DNA from: Monocercomonoides exilis
Lineage: Eukaryota; Preaxostyla; Oxymonadida; Polymastigidae
Reading direction: 5' to 3'
Length of the DNA: 64,000 nucleotides
Assembly (NCBI GenBank): GCA_001643675.2
Contig: LSRY02000005.1
Span: forward strand, 746,501-810,500
Shown: piece by piece, positions 58,401 through 64,000 of the stretch
Layout: the number at the start of each line of letters is the position of its first letter
How positions within the stretch are numbered: the stretch's first letter is position 1
The notes under the pieces: generated by a model
Told to the model about the DNA's origin: nothing
The model's database searches: none
The model's input: the letters and a program-made list of their open reading frames with translations, nothing else
Translations under genes and position numbers: made by a program

Positions 58401-60278
58401 CTGAAGGGAGCAATGCATCTTAGGGCATACTTAATTGTGGCACATGGAGTCTGATCTGATCTGCCACAGGAATCGACATCACTTCCGCTGTTTGCAACAA
58501 TTTTGTTCTGGTTGATGATTGGAAGCCAGCCGTTGTACACACTGCTTACTGCAGTTCCGCAATTCCAGATTCTTTGTATGAGGGTTGTAGAGCCGCAATT
58601 CTCAAATGGAGATTGGGTGACGCTGCTTCCATTGAAGAACACATCGTTTCCTCTACCATTAGTGGCAGTGTTACCATCGAAGAAACAGAAAGTGATGAAT
58701 TTTGTCCCGCTCATCCAGGAATATGTTAAATGGCAATAAATACCAGCTCCCCCGTAAATTGACGATTTTGTCAATTTGTTGTTTATAAGCTGACACTCAT
58801 TAACTGAAAACTGTCTTGGCATTGCTGATGGAATTGAATAAAATGTTATAGCTCCGGATGAATCTTCGCCGGTATTTGAAATACAGTCGCACTTGGAAAA
58901 TAGGAAGTGGCCATTTGATTTTAAGTTACCGATCCCAAAATACCAACCAATTCCACACCAATCTGTTATTGAGCAGCTTTCCACTCTGTTTTCTGATATC
59001 GTGCAAGCAAAATTTGATTGTATATCTATTATTTCAGTAGCTCCTCCGTGTAACGCAGAGCAATTTGTGAAGTTAGATTTTGTAATTTTAACACTTAGAA
59101 TTTTTTGACAATAGATTGCACCCCCATTACCAGTACTTGATGAGCATTTGTTTATTAAAACAAGATGTAATTGTGAGATTTGCATTTGCACAAAAAACAA
59201 AAAGTGCACCACTTGAAGATCCACCATTTGAATTTTCCCATTCACACCACTCTAAACGATGATTATTCTCATCAAAAAAATCCAATCTTCCAGGTTTCTC
59301 TTTTTGGGATTCCGTTCCTACATGGATCACAGGGGCATTTGGTGAAGAGCGAGTTTGATAAGGGAAAGAGGTGTTGAAGGCAGAGAGAGAAGTGGAAGGG
59401 GTGTTGAGGGAAGGGAGAATGGCGCCATCAATGGGGTTGAAGGTGTGGAGGAAGATGGTTGAATGGATGAAAAGAGAGGAACGAAGAGATAAGAAGGGTA
59501 TTGTGTTTGTGTTTGTGGTGTTTGTGGTGGTGGTGAATGAGTTGTGTGTGTGTGTGGGTTTGGCAGGAATGGTGTGTGTGGATTGTGGTGCAGTGGTGAT
59601 GTTTGTGAAGAGTGTGTCCGAGAGATGGAGATCGAGATGGATTTGGAGATGGCGATGGAGAAGGGAAGAAGAAGAGGACACTAAAGGAGAAAAAAGGAAG
59701 GGATTGCAAATGGAGATGAAAGAGGAGAAAGAGGAATGTGAAATGGAGAAGGATGCAGGTATTGGGGAGTTGGCATTTGGAAGGAGATTTTGAGGAAGGG
59801 AGAAGAGGGGGAAGGAGATGATGGCTGGTTGAGGGATTGTGAGGGAGAAGTTGGCGAGAGAGAGGGAGCTGCGGGAAGAGAGGAAAAGTGGGTGGCTGGC
59901 ATCTGCGTGGATTCGGCAGGCAGAGGAGAAAATGGTGCACGATGAGTGATGCTGTGCAGAGAGGAATGCGCAGCCACCGAGAGGCTCCATGACGAGATCG
60001 CTCACACACAACGAGGCATTGACGATATTCAGACTTGTTCGAGCACAGCTGACACGATCGCCTGGCGAGAATACAGTTTTTGCTGTACATGTGCCATTTT
60101 TATTGTAGTATTTGTTGCTGTGTGTTTCAACGCTGATCGTGCTTACTGGCATCTCCCAACTCATTTCTTGTTGATTTCGTTTTTCTGCAATGCCTATTCC
60201 ATTGTCGCAATTTATAACAACAAATGCAAAAACAATTATATTGAGTGCAACTTTCGCGCAGGTTGAGAATCTCGCCAT
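52445..60278 (-). CDS. Large beta-helix-type membrane protein with degenerate kinase tail (frameshifted)
   Basis: Two overlapping minus-strand frames, 60278-59127 (383 aa) and 59245-52445, make one gene interrupted by a frameshift near 59145. The first frame starts with a signal peptide (VALNIIVFAFVVINC). The ectodomain is rich in Ser/Thr/Asn with many N-glycosylation-type sites and glycine-rich turns (GNGGAIYC, GGRGGGIYLDC, GKGGFLYLDC, EKGGAIFF), the pattern of right-handed beta-helix proteins. A motif of the form CG....PC recurs four times. One transmembrane helix lies at about 53730-53800 (IIMAIILMIVLIVSVVLAV) and is followed by a basic stop-transfer RWRKQKRR. The cytoplasmic part is kinase-like: RWKAPELLMNKK, SVVFSIGMMLWECLTLQ and SSQRPSLTDMKRYL are visible, but HRD and DFG are absent. 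A surface receptor or adhesin role is inferred. Confidence 0.78.
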
Positions 60279-60606
60279 AAAAGAAGATGAAAGAAAAAAC
60301 TGAAAATAAAAATTCCTGCGCCCAAATTATTTTTCCTTTCAAGAAAAATAATTTTGTTAAAAGCAATTCTTGAATGTTCATCGTTTTAATAAAAACTTCA
60401 ACTTTTTAATAACTGTTTTTTGTGAAATATTAATAACATTTCTTTTCTTCTCTCTTTCTCTCTCTTTTTCAATCTCTTTATTTTTTTTTTTTTATTTTTT
60501 TTTTTTTTGTAAAAATTCAACTTTTTTCAAAAGAAATCAAATTAACTTGAATAAATATTTCACAAAAGTGTAAATGATTAATAACTTAACGATGAAGAAT
60601 AAATAA
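60279..60606. other. Divergent spacer, nothing recognised
   Basis: 328 nt between the start of the beta-helix gene and the small five-exon gene. It holds T-runs and a (CTCTTT)-like pyrimidine tract near 60440-60510. No element was identified. Confidence 0.45.
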
Positions 60607-61489
60607 ATGGAATTTTTTGGCACCCATCATTTACTTGAGCATATGGATGAATTAAAAAAAAGAATTACAGCTTTTGGAGAGTAGTTTGATATTATAATTA
60701 TTATATGTTAACAATATTTAGTTATTCTAAATATGTTTCATTGAGTAGAAGCGGATTAAAAATTTTTGGACTTTGCGCAGATAATATTTGTGTGTATTTT
60801 TACTTGTATCACTTCATCCATTGCTATATTTTTCATAATGCAAGTAAAAACAAAAGAACTTGGCTGTGGAACTTTCATAGAGATGGATCCTTGTATTCGT
60901 TTGAAGTTTATGTAAATTATTTAGTAAATTTATCAATTTTCATTTGCATTTTATAAATTGTTCAAATTTAATATGTATATTCCAATAATTTTGTTTTGAT
61001 TAATCTTCAAACAGTGGAAAAGCAGATGGGAGAGCTTATAAATATTCTTCAAAAATGTGTCAAAAATAATTTTTTTCTGTACTCATTTTTATTGCTGTTA
61101 ACTGGATGCATCTTTTCGACACATCATTTAATATTAAGTGAAGGAAATTGCAGAACAAATATGTGATATTGCAGATTCGAGGAGAAGTCAGGCAAGAGAG
61201 AAAATATCACTTCAAGAGCAAGGATTGTTTGATGAAGCCTTTGAAAGAGAGAGTGTAGTTGTAGAAAATGAAATTGCAGCAGCTGAATGTATTTTGAATG
61301 ATTACTTATCAAAGGTTTGCCCTCATTTTGTTAAAAATTTACAGTTTATTGAATGATTCAATGCTTGACATTATTTAGATGAAGATATTTGAAGAACTAA
61401 AACCAGAATTAACCGAGAGGAAGGCATCAGAATTAAAGATCATGTGGGAAACATCTGGTTTTATTCCAGATGATCTTTTTGGAACATGA
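60607..61489 (+). CDS. Small predicted coiled-coil protein, five exons, unknown function
   Basis: The exon model 60607-60680, 60746-60789, 61015-61056, 61139-61314, 61379-61489 keeps one frame through every GT-AG join and gives 148 aa. The product is mostly helical and charged: LLEHMDELKKRI, EKQMGELINILQKLKEIAEQ, SQAREKISLQEQGLFDEAF, KIFEELKPELTERKASELK, ending ETSGFIPDDLFGT. Heptad-like spacing suggests a coiled coil, perhaps a subunit of a small helical complex. I do not recognise the family. The last two exons are the most secure, since both are long, in frame and flanked by good splice sites. The first two exons are short and could be wrong. Confidence 0.5.
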
Positions 61490-61792
61490 AGATGATGTAT
61501 AAATCGTGCTCATATTTATAAATAAAGAATTTCTCTGATATTGTTATATATAAAATCACTTTCTTTTTATTTTTACATCACTCGCGCTCAAACATTTGTT
61601 AAACTTTTGTTGTTGTTGATCATGTTAACGCCATTCGTTTTCACCAATGCAATAGATGCAAAAGCGAAACAAAGAAAAAACATTTTTATGAAAGAAAATT
61701 TGAACTAATGAAAAGAAAACTCAAAAACAAGCAACAATACAAAAGAGAAAGAGACCTTACGTTCGTAAGGAAAGTGATAGAAAGAGAGAGAA
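61490..61792. other. Convergent spacer, nothing recognised
   Basis: 303 nt between 3' ends. An imperfect palindrome CTTACGTTCGTAAG occurs at about 61757-61770. Otherwise nothing was identified. Confidence 0.45.
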
Positions 61793-64000
61793 TTACTGCA
61801 TGAGCAGCTTTTCTTCTGCTCTCCTTTCATCATCTTCACTAACCTCTTGCTCTTCTATGTAAGTGAAATTCTCATCTTCAGTATTTTTTTCTTCTTTGGG
61901 TGAAAAGCATTCTTTTCCTTCAACATCCATCTGCATGGCTGCTTCAAGAGAGCACAATATTTCAACACTGCCATCTTGTCTGCTGCCTTTTTCGCATTCT
62001 TCTCCACCCTCTTGGACTTCCAGCTTCGTATCGTCTTTATCAGTGTCTTTGGCTTCATCTCTTTGGCATTCTCTCTCCTGCTCACCTTTGAGTCTCAGTG
62101 GGGATTCTGCACGAGGCGGAGGCGTGTGCCGTTCATCGCTCGAACTAAGCGGAATTGAACCGAACAATTTGAATTCAGACTGGTGATTGTTATCAGTTGA
62201 TTGGGCTGTTGGTGACGTTGTTGATTCAGAAGGCAGGGATGGGATTGTTGCTTCAAGCGAATGCGAAGGAGTGTTCTCCGAAAGATTTTCACGTTCACAA
62301 TCCGATTTTGAATAAGTTGAATTCATTTCACAATTCGGTTTCTCGCTTAAAATCCCAGAATCAGCTAAATCCTGAGTCATTAAGTTGCAAGTTGAAAAAT
62401 TATTTGAACTTGATTTTATAATCTTTCCTTTCTTTAGCAATTCTTGCTCCTTGTCTTTAATGTCCTCCTTTATTTCATATAATCGCTCTCCCATCTCATA
62501 AATCCAATCTTTTCCGTATGTTCTTTTCAGATCAGCCAAAGTTTTTGACAACTTCTGTGAGTATTTTTCAGAATCTGATATTTCAGCGTTAGCGGCAAAA
62601 GCTGCAGCCGAATTAGTAACCGTTGCAAGTGCAGTTTCTGACGATGCAGCTAATTCTTCCTTGTTTTGGTTGATTGCCTTCTTACTGTCCTGAGTCTTTG
62701 ATCTTCTATGAGCAACACTCTTTGGAGAAGAAAACTTAATCCCAAGTGGCTTTGGTGGTTCTGGAGCAGAAATATCAGCAGATTCGGGCTGCTGTTGAGA
62801 AGTGCCTAACTTTTGTTCTGATACGTTTCTTTCATCTTCTTTTGCATCGCCAATTTTTGCTTCTGTTTTTCTATGCTCACGAATTCTATTTCTTCTCAAA
62901 ATCTTTCCAAGCTTTTTCTCCGCATCTTCAATTGAACACGCATCCATCCGAAGCATGGCATCGAGTATCAATCGTGCATCGTTCTTTAACTTTTCGTTTC
63001 GCATTGCTTGTTCTTGCTTTTCTTCTTCCATTGCTTTTTTCATTGTTCCTTCAATGTCGTCTTCTTCTCGGTGTCCGCTCAATTCCTCCTCAGAAACAAT
63101 CGTTTCCATGTGGCAAAGAGGCCCATACTGAAGCACATCAACCATCAGCACTGGCGCAAGCAGCGTCACATCATTCACAGAGGAAGGAATGCTCGCCATT
63201 GCGTCATACAGTCTGAGGTAGCGATCGAGCTGAGGAATGGCAGAAGGGATGGTGGATGGGATTGCTGAGGAAAGAGCTTCTGAAAGAGTTGTGGTTGTCT
63301 GAGGAGAAGACGAAGAGTTGAGTGAAATCGTTTGTGTTTGCTGGGGAAACGAGGCTGTGGACGCTGGATTCACGTGCAATTGTTGGGGAGAAGCCATCGC
63401 ATCGATCTGAGATGTGCTTAGGAATGGGGACGAAAAGATAGGAGAAGCAGAATGCAGAGATGGGGAATAAGATAACGAACTTGGTGAAACTGGCTGCTGA
63501 AGCACAATTGATTGAGTGGAATGGATGGAATTGAGGCTGCGTCGAAGAGATAGAATTGAACGCGGTAAACGAGGAATTTGAAGCGGGCGTTCGATTGATG
63601 GGATGCAGAAGTGCGACAAATTGTATGACAATTTCAGGACTCTTGGATGGCGGAGGGCTGACTGCGAAAGACTGAGTTCTTTGAGAGAGGACAGGAAAGA
63701 CGATACGTGTGTCAGTGAAACAGCATTCGAAATAGGCGAAATGGCTGCAAATGTGGCAGAGTTGAACGGAGAGCACTGTGGTGTGCGGGGAGATGCAATG
63801 TGCGGAGTGAGCGAATACGACGTTGTTGGCGTGGGCGAAGGCAGAGGCGACATCAGCTGGAAGGAGGCAGCAGAGCCTGTGTTGATGAACGGGGCAGGAG
63901 AAGATGGTGGTGAGATTCCTAATGATGTTCCAAGTGAGAAACCTCCGAGACCATCATTGGACGAATACGATGAGGTTGTGGCAAGACAGGCAGAATTTGA
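61793..64000 (-). CDS. Unrecognised Ser-rich protein, 5' part outside the window
   Basis: The minus-strand frame is open from the right edge of the window to a TGA at 61793, so the gene begins beyond 64000; the internal Met at 63853 is not the true start. At least 735 aa are visible. The N-terminal visible part is Ser/Thr/Pro-rich. A more ordered region encodes LDRYLRLYDAMASIPSSVND, LLAPVLMVDVLQYGPLCHME and, after an acidic stretch, KLKNDARLILDAMLRMDACS, EDAEKKLGKILRRNRIREH. A second helix, LKRTYGKDWIYEMGERLYEI, runs into a Lys/Glu coiled-coil segment. The C-terminus is acidic (EQEVSEDDERRAEEKLLMQ). No membrane segment was seen and no family was recognised. Confidence 0.7.
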   Translation of the reverse strand, partial: SNSACLATTSSYSSNDGLGGFSLGTSLGISPPSSPAPFINTGSAASFQLMSPLPSPTPTTSYSLTPHIASPRTPQCSPFNSATFAAISPISNAVSLTHVSSFLSSLKELSLSQSALRHPRVLKLSYNLSHFCIPSIERPLQIPRLPRSILSLRRSLNSIHSTQSIVLQQPVSPSSLSYSPSLHSASPIFSSPFLSTSQIDAMASPQQLHVNPASTASFPQQTQTISLNSSSSPQTTTTLSEALSSAIPSTIPSAIPQLDRYLRLYDAMASIPSSVNDVTLLAPVLMVDVLQYGPLCHMETIVSEEELSGHREEDDIEGTMKKAMEEEKQEQAMRNEKLKNDARLILDAMLRMDACSIEDAEKKLGKILRRNRIREHRKTEAKIGDAKEDERNVSEQKLGTSQQQPESADISAPEPPKPLGIKFSSPKSVAHRRSKTQDSKKAINQNKEELAASSETALATVTNSAAAFAANAEISDSEKYSQKLSKTLADLKRTYGKDWIYEMGERLYEIKEDIKDKEQELLKKGKIIKSSSNNFSTCNLMTQDLADSGILSEKPNCEMNSTYSKSDCERENLSENTPSHSLEATIPSLPSESTTSPTAQSTDNNHQSEFKLFGSIPLSSSDERHTPPPRAESPLRLKGEQERECQRDEAKDTDKDDTKLEVQEGGEECEKGSRQDGSVEILCSLEAAMQMDVEGKECFSPKEEKNTEDENFTYIEEQEVSEDDERRAEEKLLMQ

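Noticed and set aside
52445-60278. Phage tail-spike or viral origin of the beta-helix protein
   Set aside because: The signal peptide, transmembrane helix and eukaryotic kinase-like cytoplasmic domain fit a cell-surface protein, and no viral genes lie nearby.

Overview
This 64 kb window is nuclear DNA of a unicellular eukaryote. Genes are separated by AT-rich spacers and many carry short spliceosomal introns (36 placed here by frame continuity and protein homology, mostly 45-240 nt). About half of those introns start with GTTTG. TAA and TGA act as normal stops and CAA/CAG as Gln, so the standard code applies. Proteins are swollen by poly-Ser and acidic low-complexity insertions. The large membrane protein at 52445-60278 (signal peptide, beta-helix-type repeats, one transmembrane helix, degenerate kinase tail) belongs to a type I know mainly from oxymonads (Preaxostyla, for example Monocercomonoides or Blattamonas). 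I therefore infer an oxymonad, with moderate confidence.

Layout. 214-1940 (+): pseudokinase-like protein. 2682-10277 (+): giant Cid1/TUTase-type nucleotidyltransferase with an RGG tail. 11469-13139 (-): unrecognised protein. 13253-15098 (+): AAMP/Sqt1-like WD40. 15342-16673 (-): ABHD1/3-type hydrolase. 16937-17320 (-): two-exon VMA21-like V-ATPase assembly factor. 17417-21238 (-): P-loop GTPase-like domain joined to a shikimate-kinase-like domain. 21826-24127 (+): six-exon GPC1-like glycerophosphocholine acyltransferase. 24729-26954 (-): RNF216-like RBR ubiquitin ligase. 27120-29302 (+): PLRG1/Prp46 splicing factor. 29603-33799 (-): WAPL-like cohesin release factor. 33974-40689 (+): seven-exon RAB3GAP1. 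40858-43737 (+): divergent importin alpha. 44306-46045 (+): class 3-like aldehyde dehydrogenase.

46046-51778 is a transposon-rich island. It holds three inverted-repeat structures and a complete pogo-like Tc1/mariner element, 49771-51776, with about 40-bp terminal inverted repeats, TA duplications and an intron inside its transposase. 52445-60278 (-) is the beta-helix/kinase-like membrane protein, interrupted by one frameshift near 59145. 60607-61489 (+) is a small five-exon gene of unknown function. 61793-64000 (-) is the 3' part of an unrecognised gene that runs off the window.

The conserved genes are ordinary eukaryotic housekeeping functions: membrane traffic, V-ATPase assembly, lipid remodelling, splicing, nuclear import, cohesin dynamics, ubiquitin and ribosome assembly. 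They are not arranged as a pathway. Three divergent gene pairs share spacers of only 113-174 bp. I see no tRNA, rRNA, CRISPR or operon-like structure. The most informative features are the intact DNA transposon, the inverted-repeat cluster, the GTPase/shikimate-kinase-like fusion, the inflated TUTase and the frameshifted surface protein. I did not find a clearly new biological system.
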